The translations under genes were made by a program, and so were the position numbers. From the NCBI GenBank assembly GCA_024698485.1, contig JAILRC010000088.1, positions 1 to 41,034 of the forward strand: a stretch of DNA of 41,034 bases, read 5' to 3'. Source of the DNA: Lachnospiraceae bacterium (lineage in GTDB: Bacteria > Bacillota > Clostridia > Lachnospirales > Lachnospiraceae). The notes below the pieces were generated by a model, which was not told where the DNA came from, made no database searches, and worked only from the letters and a program-made list of their open reading frames with translations. Positions 25,485 through 33,613 of the stretch are shown here, piece after piece (the first letter of the stretch is position 1; each line of letters starts with the position of its first letter).

Positions 25485-27575
25485 TCAGATCCAATGCAAT
25501 TCCAAAGAATCTCCGTCCTTAATGAGATCTATGAAGGCTGCATTCACCTTGTTTATCTTTATCTCAAGATTACTTCCCTGAGGCTTGTGGATGTCAAATC
25601 CGCTTGCATCGGAAGCATCCACGAAACGATACTCACTTTTACCTTTAAGGGTAAGGGGTGCGCCGTTAAACAGCACCGTTATGGTGTAGTCTGTCGTGTT
25701 TTGAGCAGCGGCAGGCTTTTCCTCGGAAGCCTTTGCTTCGGCAGCTTTGCTCTCAGCCTCCTGAGTCGCCTGAACCGCCTTTATCTCCTCAACTTTTTCA
25801 CTGAGGGTGTGTTCAGCCGATGCAGGATTTCTGTCAAGCTCCACCTTGAAATTCTCATAGACCTTTGTGTCCCTGTCCGCAGGTTCATTGTTAACGTATA
25901 TGCCTTCTTTGTAGTCCATCCCCAGGCATTCAAGGATCTGACCCAGAGTGTAGTAATTAAGGGTTTCGATCTTATCTCCCTGTTTTATGCTGTAAAAACC
26001 CGAAACCAGGCTGCCGTTGGCAGACATGAATTTAGGACAGGTGATGTCTTTGCCGTTAACATTAAAGGTGATGGAACTCTTGAATTCCGGAAGTCTTTCG
26101 ACGTCCTTCTGCCCGTCAGGACCTACAGTTGATTCTACAATTGTAATGTCATCATTCGGCTCTATCAGAGTGTTGACTGAAGCAGGTTTTCCGTTAATGG
26201 TGATCACGGCTGCTTCTCCCAGTTCTCCCCTCACCAGTCTTGCCTGACCGTTCAGAGTGAACTCCAGTGCCTTTCCCCTCTTCGGGAAAAGGTTCTCGTT
26301 GGGATAGCCTGCGGCTATGGCCACGTCTATGACTGTAAGTTTGTTGTTGTCATAGAGTTTTACGGAATCACCGTTCAGTGAAGCATATACAAAATTGTTC
26401 TTCTTTTCATAATAATTCAGACAGATACCTATGGGTGTAACATAGAGAGGATCCGCCTTAAAGTCTCCGTTAACGGAGTTTACGAAGGAAAGGACTTCTT
26501 CTCCGCGAAGGGCCACTCTTTCCTTGGGAAGTTTGAGATGAGCCGCAAGGCTTTCGGTAAAGCCTTTGATCTTTCCGCCTCCTCCAACAACGAAGCATGC
26601 CGAAACAGTCTTACCGCCGTTCACTTCAATGATCCTTTGGGCGATGAGCTTGGTCATCTCATCTATCTTATTCTTAAGCTCGGCATTTACATCCGCCGGT
26701 GTTGTTTTCTGTTTAAGTCCCATAATATCCACATAAGAAATGGACTTCTTTTTGGAACATGCTTCAAGTTTGATGGCTTCTGCCGTATTGAATTCCACCA
26801 GATGATTGGCAGCCACCACTTCAGTCAGTGCATCTCCCGCCATTGGTATCATTCCGTAGGCAGTGATGCTCCCGTCCTTTGTGATGCAGATATCGCTCGT
26901 TCCCGCTCCCACATCCACAAGAGCAATGTTTAAGAGCCTGTATTTTTCCGGAATTGCCACAAGAATAGCCGCAATAGGCTCCAAAGTAAGGTTGTTTACT
27001 TTAAGTCCGGCCTTTTCAACTGTGGTGTAAAGTCCTTCGATGACTTCGTCCGGAAGGAAAGTTGCCAGCACATCGGCTCCGATCTTGGAAGCCTTGTGAT
27101 CTGCAAGGTTGGACATCTGGAAATCGTTCAGATAATAATGTACTACCGTATAAGCGACACAGTAATAGTTGATGTTCTCTTCTCTGGCTCCCGCCTTTAT
27201 GGCCGCATAGGCTTTTTCGACACCCATGAGTTCCATCTCTCGTATGTTAACATCTTTGACGGTGATCTCTTCGGGGAAGGTCTCGTCCACACGGACTGTG
27301 ACAGTCTTCAGTACACGACCTGCGGCTGCTATGCAAACATCTGTAAGTTTTGTTCCCCCAAGTTGTTTTTCCAGGCTTCTCTTGACCTGCTTTATGGTCT
27401 CCGCAACTTTTCCGATGTCGTGGATCTGTCCGTCCAGCATGGCTCTCGTGTCATGCATTACCACTTCCTGGGCAACGACAGTAAAATCACTTGCATTCTT
27501 TTTGTATCCGACTGTCCCGACAACACTTCTCGTTCCAATATCAAGGCCGAAAACATATTGATCCGCTTTGCCCAT
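25485..27575 (-). CDS. FtsA-like actin-fold ATPase with repeated C-terminal extension
   Basis: A 696-residue protein of the FtsA/PilM actin-like superfamily. The N-terminal phosphate-1 loop is FGLDIGTRSVVG (9-20), phosphate-2 is LVDVGAGTSDICI (219-231) and the adenosine motif is FVVGGGGKIKGF (328-339). An FtsA-type SHS2 insert occupies about 80-190. Residues beyond about 390 do not belong to FtsA. They contain three similar units (about 437-481, 501-580, 630-696), each starting with a strand ending in NG and closing with a second strand around I-x-(I/V)-N. An Ala/Glu-rich linker (about 594-625) precedes the last unit. No membrane-targeting amphipathic helix is evident at the C-terminus. It is unlikely to be the canonical FtsA of the ftsAZ cluster. 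It lies 37 nt after coaE. Confidence 0.8.
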   Translation of the reverse strand: MGKADQYVFGLDIGTRSVVGTVGYKKNASDFTVVAQEVVMHDTRAMLDGQIHDIGKVAETIKQVKRSLEKQLGGTKLTDVCIAAAGRVLKTVTVRVDETFPEEITVKDVNIREMELMGVEKAYAAIKAGAREENINYYCVAYTVVHYYLNDFQMSNLADHKASKIGADVLATFLPDEVIEGLYTTVEKAGLKVNNLTLEPIAAILVAIPEKYRLLNIALVDVGAGTSDICITKDGSITAYGMIPMAGDALTEVVAANHLVEFNTAEAIKLEACSKKKSISYVDIMGLKQKTTPADVNAELKNKIDEMTKLIAQRIIEVNGGKTVSACFVVGGGGKIKGFTESLAAHLKLPKERVALRGEEVLSFVNSVNGDFKADPLYVTPIGICLNYYEKKNNFVYASLNGDSVKLYDNNKLTVIDVAIAAGYPNENLFPKRGKALEFTLNGQARLVRGELGEAAVITINGKPASVNTLIEPNDDITIVESTVGPDGQKDVERLPEFKSSITFNVNGKDITCPKFMSANGSLVSGFYSIKQGDKIETLNYYTLGQILECLGMDYKEGIYVNNEPADRDTKVYENFKVELDRNPASAEHTLSEKVEEIKAVQATQEAESKAAEAKASEEKPAAAQNTTDYTITVLFNGAPLTLKGKSEYRFVDASDASGFDIHKPQGSNLEIKINKVNAAFIDLIKDGDSLELHWI

Positions 27576-27612
27576 CTTAAGACTCTCCTCCGTTAAAATC
27601 TAAACAAGTATT

Positions 27613-28239
27613 TTATCTGTTTTTTTCATCTGCGTCAAGAAACATTATTCGGGCCTCCGCTTCTTTCTTCCAGCTCTCCGATCCGTTGTGGTTCTCCAGA
27701 ACAAAGGTTGATGCGGCCCTGAATCCTTCATCCGAAAGCTGATTTTCCAAGATGCTTACGATCTTGGCTTCGTCCCAGTCTCTGGACGCCTTGATGCGCA
27801 GGATGCGCTCCTGCCTTGTGGCATATACGAACCAGACATCATCGCAGAGTCTGTCTATGCCGGATTCAATGAGCAGAGCCGCTTCCACCAGAACGATCCT
27901 GTGAGATGACTTCTCCATCCTTCTTAAAACTTCCTCTGTCACCAAGGGATGGGTGATACTGTTCAGCCTATCAAATCCTTTTTCCGATGCTCTCACCGCA
28001 AGAATAAGCTTTTCTCTTGAGATCTCATCACTCCCGTCTTCAAGGATCCCTTTGCCGTATTCCTCAAGCAGGGGTCCGTAGGTAGCCCCGCCCGGTTCCA
28101 TGAGTTCATGGGCGATGACATCGCAATGGATGAATTCCGCGTCAAATCTGTTCACAAGGAAGTCGGAAACAGTGGATTTACCGCTTCCCGCACCGCCCGT
28201 AATGCCTATTACGATCTTGTTTTCATATCTTCTTTTCAT
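27613..28239 (-). CDS. coaE: Dephospho-CoA kinase
   Basis: CoaE phosphorylates dephospho-CoA at the 3'-hydroxyl, the last step of coenzyme A synthesis. The 208-residue protein starts with a P-loop, GITGGAGSGKST (12-23), and shows the family motifs HCDVIAHEL, ITHPLVTEEVLRR and LVEAALLIESGIDRLCDDVWFVY. The polA stop TAA is followed at once by the coaE ATG, so translation is probably coupled; a purine-rich GGAAGCGG lies in the end of polA. The polA-coaE order is common in Firmicutes. Confidence 0.95.
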   Translation of the reverse strand: MKRRYENKIVIGITGGAGSGKSTVSDFLVNRFDAEFIHCDVIAHELMEPGGATYGPLLEEYGKGILEDGSDEISREKLILAVRASEKGFDRLNSITHPLVTEEVLRRMEKSSHRIVLVEAALLIESGIDRLCDDVWFVYATRQERILRIKASRDWDEAKIVSILENQLSDEGFRAASTFVLENHNGSESWKKEAEARIMFLDADEKNR

Positions 28240-30942
28240 TTAATGAGCCGCTTCCCAATTGTCTCCCGAAGCCACGGAGACTTCAAGTTTTACTTTAAGA
28301 TCCGCCGCTTTCATCATTTCTTCCGCAACGATCTTTTTCACTTCTTCCGCTTCCTCCAAAGGAGTTTCCAGCAAAAGTTCATCGTGTACCTGAAGAAGGA
28401 TCTTTGTTTTAAGATCTCTCGCTTTCAAAGCCCTGTTCACATTCACGAGGGCTATTTTCATAATGTCTGCGGCAGTTCCCTGGATGGGGGAATTCATAGC
28501 GATCCTTTCCGCTCCCTGACGCACCATGAAGTTATTTGCGTTAATGTCCTGAACGGGCCTTCTGCGTTTATAAAGCGTAATTGCATATCCGTTCTTCTTG
28601 GCATATTCCACCAGAGAATCAAGATAGTCCTTTATGGCGGGATAGGTGGCAAAATACTGTTTGATGTAGTTTTCCGCCTCTTTTCTGGACACGTTGATCT
28701 CCTGTCCAAGTCCGAAGGAACTCATACCGTAGATGATACCGAAGTTTACGGCCTTTGCGTTACTTCTCATCTCTTTGGTGACATCCTCGGGATCTATGTT
28801 AAAGACCTTGGCGGCAGTGATGCGGTGTATGTCCTGTCCCGATGAGTAGGCCTCGATGAGCCCGGGATCCCCGGACATATGCGCAAGAAGCCTCAGCTCG
28901 ATCTGGGAATAGTCCGCATCCACAAAACAGCAGCCTGCTTTGGGAACAAACATCTTCCTGATCTCTCTTCCCGATTCCTTGCGGATGGGAATGTTCTGAA
29001 GATTGGGATCCGCACTGCTGAGTCTTCCGGTCATGGTGACCGTCTGATTGAACTTTGTATGTATCCTTCCGTCGGAACAGATATATGCACCCATTCCGTC
29101 GGCATAGGTTCCTTTCAATTTTGTAAGCTCTCTGTACTTAAGTATCTTGTCGGCGATGGGATCTTCATAGCGGAGTTTCTCAAGGACATCGGCATTCGTG
29201 GAGTACCCGGTCTTGGTCTTTTTCCCTCCGGGAAGCTTCATTTTTTCAAAAAGCACTTCTCCCAGCTGTTTCGGCGAATTGATGTTGAATTCGCATCCCG
29301 CGGTCTTGTATATGTCTTTCTCTTCTTTTTCTATCTCTGAATTCAGATACCTTCCGTATTCCACAAGGGCATTACGGTCTATGCCTATGCCTTCCGTCTC
29401 CATTTCGCGAAGGTCAAAGAGAAGCGGCATTTCCACATCCTTGAAAAGGTCATACATTTCCTTTTCCTTGAGTTCCGAAACAGCCTTTGCTGCCGAACAT
29501 AAAACCGCATGGGAATAGTGCCCCAGAAGTTCCGCCGCCTTTTGAGTCAGTTCTCCCGTAATGCTGTTATCAAGGAAAGCCTCCGAAAGGGTCATCTTTC
29601 CGAACACTTCCTTAACTTCGGGGAGTGTAAGCCCAAGAATGTCTCTGGCAAGATCGCATTCGGTGTAGGAATTGCTTCCGGGATAAAGAAGATAGCAGGC
29701 GATAGCCAGATCAATGACCTTATCCTTCACATCGACAAATTTTTCCGAAACTTCCTTGATGTCACAACAGGCCAGTTGTTTTCCACTCTTTACCAGATCG
29801 GTGATCCCGGTTAAAAGATCTTTTTCCTCCTGCTTCGTATCAGTTATGAAACAAAAAGCGCTGTTTCCGCATTCCAGAGATGCGGCGATCATCTCTTTCG
29901 AAAAACCGTCGTCGGAGTCCATGGATGCCAGAGCCATTGAGACCCATTCTCCTTTTTCCTCCTTCAATTTCTCAAAACATTTTTCATATCCCGAAGAGCC
30001 TCGTACCACCTTGAGTTCCGGTTCGGGAACGATCTCTTCTCCCTTTTGCTTCGCAGATGTGATCTCCGTTCTTGCTTCCTCGGAAAACTTCCCGAGAACA
30101 GATCTCAACTCCAGTTCCTTGCACATCTGATAAGCGTTGGAGGTGAATATGTCTCCCAGCTCCGCTTTTTCAAGGTCAAAATCGAAATCGCAATCCGTCT
30201 TGATGGTGGCAAGCCATTTGCAGAAATAGGCATCTTCTTTGCCGTTCACCAGCTTGTCGTGGTTTGCTCCTTTGATCTTATCTATGTTTTCATATATGCC
30301 GTCAAGGGAACCGAATTCCTGTAAGAGTTTTGTGGCTCCCACCTTTCCGATGCCTTCCACTCCCTTGTAATTGTCGGAAGTGTCTCCCATAATGGCCTTA
30401 AGGTCAATGATCAGAGAAGGTTTTTCAAGGCCGAATTCCGCCGCAAATTCTTCGTTATTGTAGTTCTTGATCACAGTCTGTCCCTTTGCTGTAGTGGGGA
30501 TCCTGACTTTTATGACGTCCGTTGCCACCTGAAGAAGGTCTTTATCTCCCGAAACCACGGTGACTTCCATTCCCTCTTTTGCACAGCGTGTAGCCACGGT
30601 TCCTATGAGATCGTCCGCCTCATAGCCCCCTTTTTCCATAACAAAAATGCCCATGGCACGAAGCAGATCCTGCAAAACGGGAAACTGTGATAAAAGAGCT
30701 TCATCCATAGGTTTTCTTTGTGCTTTGTATTCTTTAAAAGCAAGATGTCTGAAGGTGGGTTCACAGACATCAAAAGCGATGGCAAGATACTTGGGCTTTT
30801 CCTCTTCCAAAAGTTTGAAAAGAATGCTCAAAAAGCCTTTTATACCGTTTGTATGCTGTCCCTTTGACGTAGTAAGATCCGCAAGGCCGAAATAGGCTCT
30901 GCAGAGAATGCTGTTGCCGTCTATCAATACGATCTTATCCAT
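28240..30942 (-). CDS. polA: DNA polymerase I
   Basis: Pol I fills gaps and removes RNA primers. The 900-residue protein has the N-terminal 5'-3' exonuclease domain (1 to about 290, AFDVCEPTFRHLAF, GYEADDLIGTVA, GDKDLLQV, GVEGIGKVGATKLL). A middle domain follows in which the 3'-5' proofreading acidic motif (DxE) is missing, as in Bacillus. The polymerase domain has motif A DADYSQIELRLLAHMSGD, motif B RSNAKAVNFGIIYGMSSFGL and motif C QVHDELLLE. AGGAG precedes the ATG. It sits 22 nt after the zinc-finger membrane-protein gene and runs directly into coaE. Confidence 0.97.
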   Translation of the reverse strand: MDKIVLIDGNSILCRAYFGLADLTTSKGQHTNGIKGFLSILFKLLEEEKPKYLAIAFDVCEPTFRHLAFKEYKAQRKPMDEALLSQFPVLQDLLRAMGIFVMEKGGYEADDLIGTVATRCAKEGMEVTVVSGDKDLLQVATDVIKVRIPTTAKGQTVIKNYNNEEFAAEFGLEKPSLIIDLKAIMGDTSDNYKGVEGIGKVGATKLLQEFGSLDGIYENIDKIKGANHDKLVNGKEDAYFCKWLATIKTDCDFDFDLEKAELGDIFTSNAYQMCKELELRSVLGKFSEEARTEITSAKQKGEEIVPEPELKVVRGSSGYEKCFEKLKEEKGEWVSMALASMDSDDGFSKEMIAASLECGNSAFCFITDTKQEEKDLLTGITDLVKSGKQLACCDIKEVSEKFVDVKDKVIDLAIACYLLYPGSNSYTECDLARDILGLTLPEVKEVFGKMTLSEAFLDNSITGELTQKAAELLGHYSHAVLCSAAKAVSELKEKEMYDLFKDVEMPLLFDLREMETEGIGIDRNALVEYGRYLNSEIEKEEKDIYKTAGCEFNINSPKQLGEVLFEKMKLPGGKKTKTGYSTNADVLEKLRYEDPIADKILKYRELTKLKGTYADGMGAYICSDGRIHTKFNQTVTMTGRLSSADPNLQNIPIRKESGREIRKMFVPKAGCCFVDADYSQIELRLLAHMSGDPGLIEAYSSGQDIHRITAAKVFNIDPEDVTKEMRSNAKAVNFGIIYGMSSFGLGQEINVSRKEAENYIKQYFATYPAIKDYLDSLVEYAKKNGYAITLYKRRRPVQDINANNFMVRQGAERIAMNSPIQGTAADIMKIALVNVNRALKARDLKTKILLQVHDELLLETPLEEAEEVKKIVAEEMMKAADLKVKLEVSVASGDNWEAAH

Positions 30943-30964
30943 AAAAACTCCTGCATTTAATGAT

Positions 30965-31339
30965 TTAAAACTGCCCGTTAAGGATCAGGCCCACGAGAAA
31001 TCCCAGCCCGGAAGCAAAAGCCACCAACGACACCACGATGTTTCTCATACGTTTCTTTCTGTAGACAGCCTCATTCTCCACTTCCTTAAGCATGGACTCT
31101 ATGTTCTGGGGCATATCCGATTCATCCGGTTCGTTCAGATAACGCACAGCCGAATAGAACATAAAATAAGCTTTCAGTTCCTCCATACATTCATTGCAAT
31201 GTCTTATATGACGCACAAAAGCCAGAGATGTTTCATAAGGAAGGACACCTTTTATAAAATCTCCGTTCAGTTTTTGTACTTCTCTGCAATCCGAAGGAAT
31301 AAAAGGCTTTATTTTATTTTTGATCTGTCTTTTTTTCAT
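30965..31339 (-). CDS. Zinc-finger (ZAS-type) membrane protein, anti-sigma-factor-like
   Basis: A 124-residue protein with an anti-sigma zinc-finger motif His44-x3-Cys48-x2-Cys51 (FVRHIRHCNECMEEL) and one membrane helix near 101-119 (IVVSLVAFASGLGFLVGLI). This layout is typical of membrane-bound zf-HC2 anti-sigma factors, but no sigma-factor gene is next to it, so its partner is unknown. The frame extends to 31375, but that part overlaps the promoter. ATG at 31339 follows the -10 box by only 7 nt, and no ribosome site is seen, which points to a leaderless or near-leaderless message. It is probably the first gene of the polA-coaE-FtsA-like run. Confidence 0.8.
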   Translation of the reverse strand: MKKRQIKNKIKPFIPSDCREVQKLNGDFIKGVLPYETSLAFVRHIRHCNECMEELKAYFMFYSAVRYLNEPDESDMPQNIESMLKEVENEAVYRKKRMRNIVVSLVAFASGLGFLVGLILNGQF

Positions 31340-31346
31340 GGTATTG

Positions 31347-31375
31347 ATTATAAAATTTGCCCATGATATTTGCAA
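31347..31375 (-). promoter_or_regulatory. Promoter of the zinc-finger/polA operon
   Basis: On the minus strand, -35 TTGCAA (31370-31375) and a perfect -10 TATAAT (31347-31352) are 17 bp apart. Only 7 bp separate the -10 from the start codon. It is back to back with the tRNA promoter, the -35 boxes being 20 bp apart. Confidence 0.65.
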
Positions 31376-31395
31376 GGGAATTTGAGAAAAAGCGG

Positions 31396-31424
31396 TTGAA
31401 TTTCGTTTGTGTTTGTGGTAATAT
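31396..31424 (+). promoter_or_regulatory. Promoter of tRNA-Leu/comFB
   Basis: -35 TTGAAT (31396-31401) and -10 TAATAT (31419-31424) are 17 bp apart, 9 bp before the tRNA 5' end. Confidence 0.6.
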
Positions 31425-31433
31425 ACACCCGTT

Positions 31434-31516
31434 GCTGGTGTGGCGGAATGGCAGACGCAACAGACTCAAAATCTGTCGTGGGCAACCACGTGCGGGTTCA
31501 AGTCCCGCCACCAGCA
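31434..31516 (+). tRNA. tRNA-Leu (anticodon CAA)
   Basis: An 83-nt class II tRNA. The acceptor stem GCTGGTG (31434-31440) pairs with CACCAGC (31509-31515), with discriminator A at 31516. The D arm contains GGCGGAATGGCAGACGC. The anticodon stem ACAGA/TCTGT encloses the loop CTCAAAA, giving anticodon CAA (reads UUG). A long variable arm CGTGGGCAACCACG marks it as Leu-type. The T loop is GTTCAAGTC. No CCA is encoded. There is no terminator before comFB, 39 nt downstream. Confidence 0.95.
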
Positions 31517-31555
31517 TTTCTTCATTTCAGATAATGTATTTGGGAGGGCAAAGAT

Positions 31556-31852
31556 ATGGAGATCGTATTACGTAACTTGACCGAAGATTATGTAATGCTT
31601 GTTTACAACGAAATCTCGTCCACTCTTGATTGTTGCAAATGCAATCAGTGTCGTCTGGATATGCTGTCTTACGCCCTTAATCGCTTGAAGCCCAGATATG
31701 TGGTTTCTTCCGAAGGTGAGTTGATGACAAAACTCTGCGAATTCGATTACCAGTTCGAAACTCAGGTAATGTCCGAGCTCACAAAGGCTGCCAAGATCGT
31801 AAAAGCCAATCCCCGACACAACCTTTCCGAAAACACCGAGAAAGAAAATTAA
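31556..31852 (+). CDS. Late competence development ComFB family protein
   Basis: A 98-residue protein of the ComFB family. It has the characteristic N-terminal helix and cysteine cluster Cys26, Cys27, Cys29, Cys32 (LDCCKCNQCRLDMLSYALN), followed by LKPRYVVSSEGEL. Family members are small, often zinc-containing, and some have been reported to bind cyclic di-GMP. It is not in a comF operon here: comFA and comFC are absent and its neighbour is tRNA-Leu. GGGAGGG lies 8 nt before the ATG. A terminator follows 11 nt after the stop. The tail (NLSENTEKEN) is polar. Confidence 0.88.
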   Translation: MEIVLRNLTEDYVMLVYNEISSTLDCCKCNQCRLDMLSYALNRLKPRYVVSSEGELMTKLCEFDYQFETQVMSELTKAAKIVKANPRHNLSENTEKEN

Positions 31853-31863
31853 TATTGAGCATA

Positions 31864-31891
31864 AAAAATCCCGTGAAAACACGGGATTTTT
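31864..31891. terminator. Bidirectional terminator between comFB and the Nudix gene
   Basis: A perfect hairpin (AAAAATCCCGTG, loop AAAA, and its complement) has T-rich tracts on both strands. It lies between two convergent genes and serves both. Confidence 0.85.
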
Positions 31892-31894
31892 CTT

Positions 31895-32368
31895 TTACTG
31901 TTCCTCTTCCGCTTCTTTTCCGTTTTCCTTCTTGCCCCAGAGTCCTTTTTTCTTAAGCTCTATATATTCTGCATAGGCTTTTTCAAGGATCTGTTTTTCA
32001 TTGGCGAATTTCAAAAGATGAAGCGCTTCATGGTACTTGTAATAGCCGGAATCCATGAAATATTCCTCTCTTTGCGGTTTGCTATAGTAGCTCTCGGATG
32101 CCATCAGAAACCAATGTACATCCTTTGATACCGTATCCTGCTGAGTTGAAAACGAATATGAACTTTTGCCCACATATTTGACTATGCTGCCGTCTGCTCC
32201 CGTCTCTTCCTTGACTTCTCTTAAAGCAGTCTGTTCGTGCTCTTCGCCCGGTTCAACGGTGCCCTTTGGGAGAACCCACCCTTCATACTTGTTTTTGTAA
32301 TTCTTGTACAGAAGAAGTATCTTTCCTCTAAAAATAACAACACCGCCACAGCTCGTTGCTTCTACCAT
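31895..32368 (-). CDS. Nudix hydrolase
   Basis: A 157-residue Nudix-fold pyrophosphohydrolase. The Nudix box spans about 36-57 and is intact: Gly36, Glu42, Arg50-Glu51, Glu54-Glu55 and Gly57 (GTVEPGEEHEQTALREVKEE). The preceding strand GWVLPKG is typical of the diadenosine-polyphosphate/MutT-like group. The protein is a single domain with a charged Lys/Glu tail. The frame extends upstream to a TTG, but ATG at 32368 has GGAGG at 7 nt and is clearly the better start. Its own promoter lies upstream, and it shares a bidirectional terminator with comFB. The substrate cannot be read from sequence. Confidence 0.92.
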   Translation of the reverse strand: MVEATSCGGVVIFRGKILLLYKNYKNKYEGWVLPKGTVEPGEEHEQTALREVKEETGADGSIVKYVGKSSYSFSTQQDTVSKDVHWFLMASESYYSKPQREEYFMDSGYYKYHEALHLLKFANEKQILEKAYAEYIELKKKGLWGKKENGKEAEEEQ

Positions 32369-32412
32369 CGCAATGCCTCCGTAGGTGTTTGACAAAACTT
32401 AAACTGCATTTG

Positions 32413-32441
32413 AGTATACATCATTTGTCACCCTCTTGCAA
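32413..32441 (-). promoter_or_regulatory. Promoter of the Nudix gene
   Basis: On the minus strand, -35 TTGCAA (32436-32441) and -10 TATACT (32413-32418) are 17 bp apart, 44 nt before the ATG. Confidence 0.55.
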
Positions 32442-32513
32442 CCCAAAGTTTCTCAATGTCATTAAGGCTTAAATGTCTTTTCCCATTCTGCTTTTTACTT
32501 TTTTCGCGTATTA

Positions 32514-32557
32514 CCCCCCTCTATTTCATCAATCTTTAAGTTTACAAAGCCCCCCTC
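32514..32557. repeat. Direct repeat CCCCCCTC upstream of the SPFH gene
   Basis: CCCCCCTC occurs at 32514-32521 and again at 32550-32557, 36 bp apart, in an otherwise AT-rich intergenic region. The second copy lies in the spacer of the SPFH promoter. A regulatory role is a guess. Confidence 0.4.
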
Positions 32558-32569
32558 GGGTCTTATAAT
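32541..32569 (+). promoter_or_regulatory. Promoter of the SPFH gene
   Basis: -35 TTTACA (32541-32546) and a perfect -10 TATAAT (32564-32569) are 17 bp apart. The leader holds a small 5-bp hairpin (GGCAC/GTGCC at 32583-32595) and an AGGAG ribosome site. Confidence 0.65.
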
Positions 32570-32621
32570 CTATAGCAGAACGGGCACAGAGTGCCTAAAG
32601 AAAAGAACAGGAGATTTAAAA

Positions 32622-33608
32622 ATGGGATTATTGATTTTTGGAACTATCGTTATCGTAGCCGCTGTTTCAGTGGGTGTTTCAATGAGACACAGCCGCGGAG
32701 CTGCCGCAGGTAAAGCCATAGGAGCCGTAGGTACCGTCATCGGTGTCGTCCTCATCATTTCAAGCTGCTTCGCATCGGTTCCCACGGGCCATACGGGAAT
32801 CCTTACCACCTTCGGTAAAGTCGAAGATACAACCTACGAAGCAGGCGTTCATTTCATCTTGCCTTGGCAGGAAGTTGTAAAAATGGACAACAGGGTTCAG
32901 AAGCTTACAAAAGACATGGAAGCTTTCTCCTCCGACATTCAGGAAGTTTCACTTAAGTACACATTGAACTATCGTATCGAGAGTTCACAGGCTCAGAACC
33001 TTTATAAAACGGTCGGTACAAATTACGCTACCACCATCATAGAGCCCAAGATCGAAGACGCTGTAAAGACCATCACCGCACAGTACAACGCAGAAAACCT
33101 TGTTTCAAAGCGTGCCGAACTTGGTGACAAGATCGAGGAACTTCTTACAGCAAGCCTCTCCTCTTACAACATCATCGTTACAAGTACCGCAGTAGAAAAC
33201 CTGGACTTCACCGATGAATTTACAAATGCCGTTGAAGCAAAGCAGGTTGCCGAGCAGAACAAGATCAAGGCAAAGACCGAGCAGGAACGTCAGACAATGG
33301 AAAAAGAGGAAGAGTTGAAGCGTAACGAGGCAGCAGCTCAGTCCGCAGCAAAGGTTGCAAAGACCGAAGCTGAAGCTGCGGCAGAAGTTGCAAAGATCCA
33401 GGCAAACGCAGACCTCGAAGTATCAAAGATCCAGGCAGATGCAGCCGAATATGCAGGTCAGAAGGAAGCAGCAAAGAACAAAGCCATCTCCGAATCCATC
33501 ACGGAAGAACTCATCAAGTACTACTACATTCTCCAGTGGGACGGAAAACTTCCCGAGACTTACATGGGTACAGAGAACGTAAATACCATCCTTGACATCA
33601 CAAAATAA
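32622..33608 (+). CDS. SPFH/prohibitin family membrane protein
   Basis: A 328-residue protein of the SPFH (stomatin/prohibitin/flotillin/HflK) superfamily. Two hydrophobic segments lie near the N-terminus (about 2-20 and 31-52). The SPFH/Band 7 domain follows, with VPTGHTGILTTFGKVEDTTYEAGVHF in part, NRVQKLTKDMEAFSSD and SLKYTLNYRI. From about 205 an Ala/Glu/Lys-rich coiled coil (AKTEAEAAAEVAKIQANADLE-like repeats) runs to about 290, then a short globular tail (YYYILQWDGKLPET). Such proteins form membrane-bound rings or scaffolds that tune proteases or membrane domains. No NfeD or FtsH gene is adjacent, so it is monocistronic, with its own promoter and terminator. Confidence 0.93.
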   Translation: MGLLIFGTIVIVAAVSVGVSMRHSRGAAAGKAIGAVGTVIGVVLIISSCFASVPTGHTGILTTFGKVEDTTYEAGVHFILPWQEVVKMDNRVQKLTKDMEAFSSDIQEVSLKYTLNYRIESSQAQNLYKTVGTNYATTIIEPKIEDAVKTITAQYNAENLVSKRAELGDKIEELLTASLSSYNIIVTSTAVENLDFTDEFTNAVEAKQVAEQNKIKAKTEQERQTMEKEEELKRNEAAAQSAAKVAKTEAEAAAEVAKIQANADLEVSKIQADAAEYAGQKEAAKNKAISESITEELIKYYYILQWDGKLPETYMGTENVNTILDITK

Positions 33609-33613
33609 GAAAT

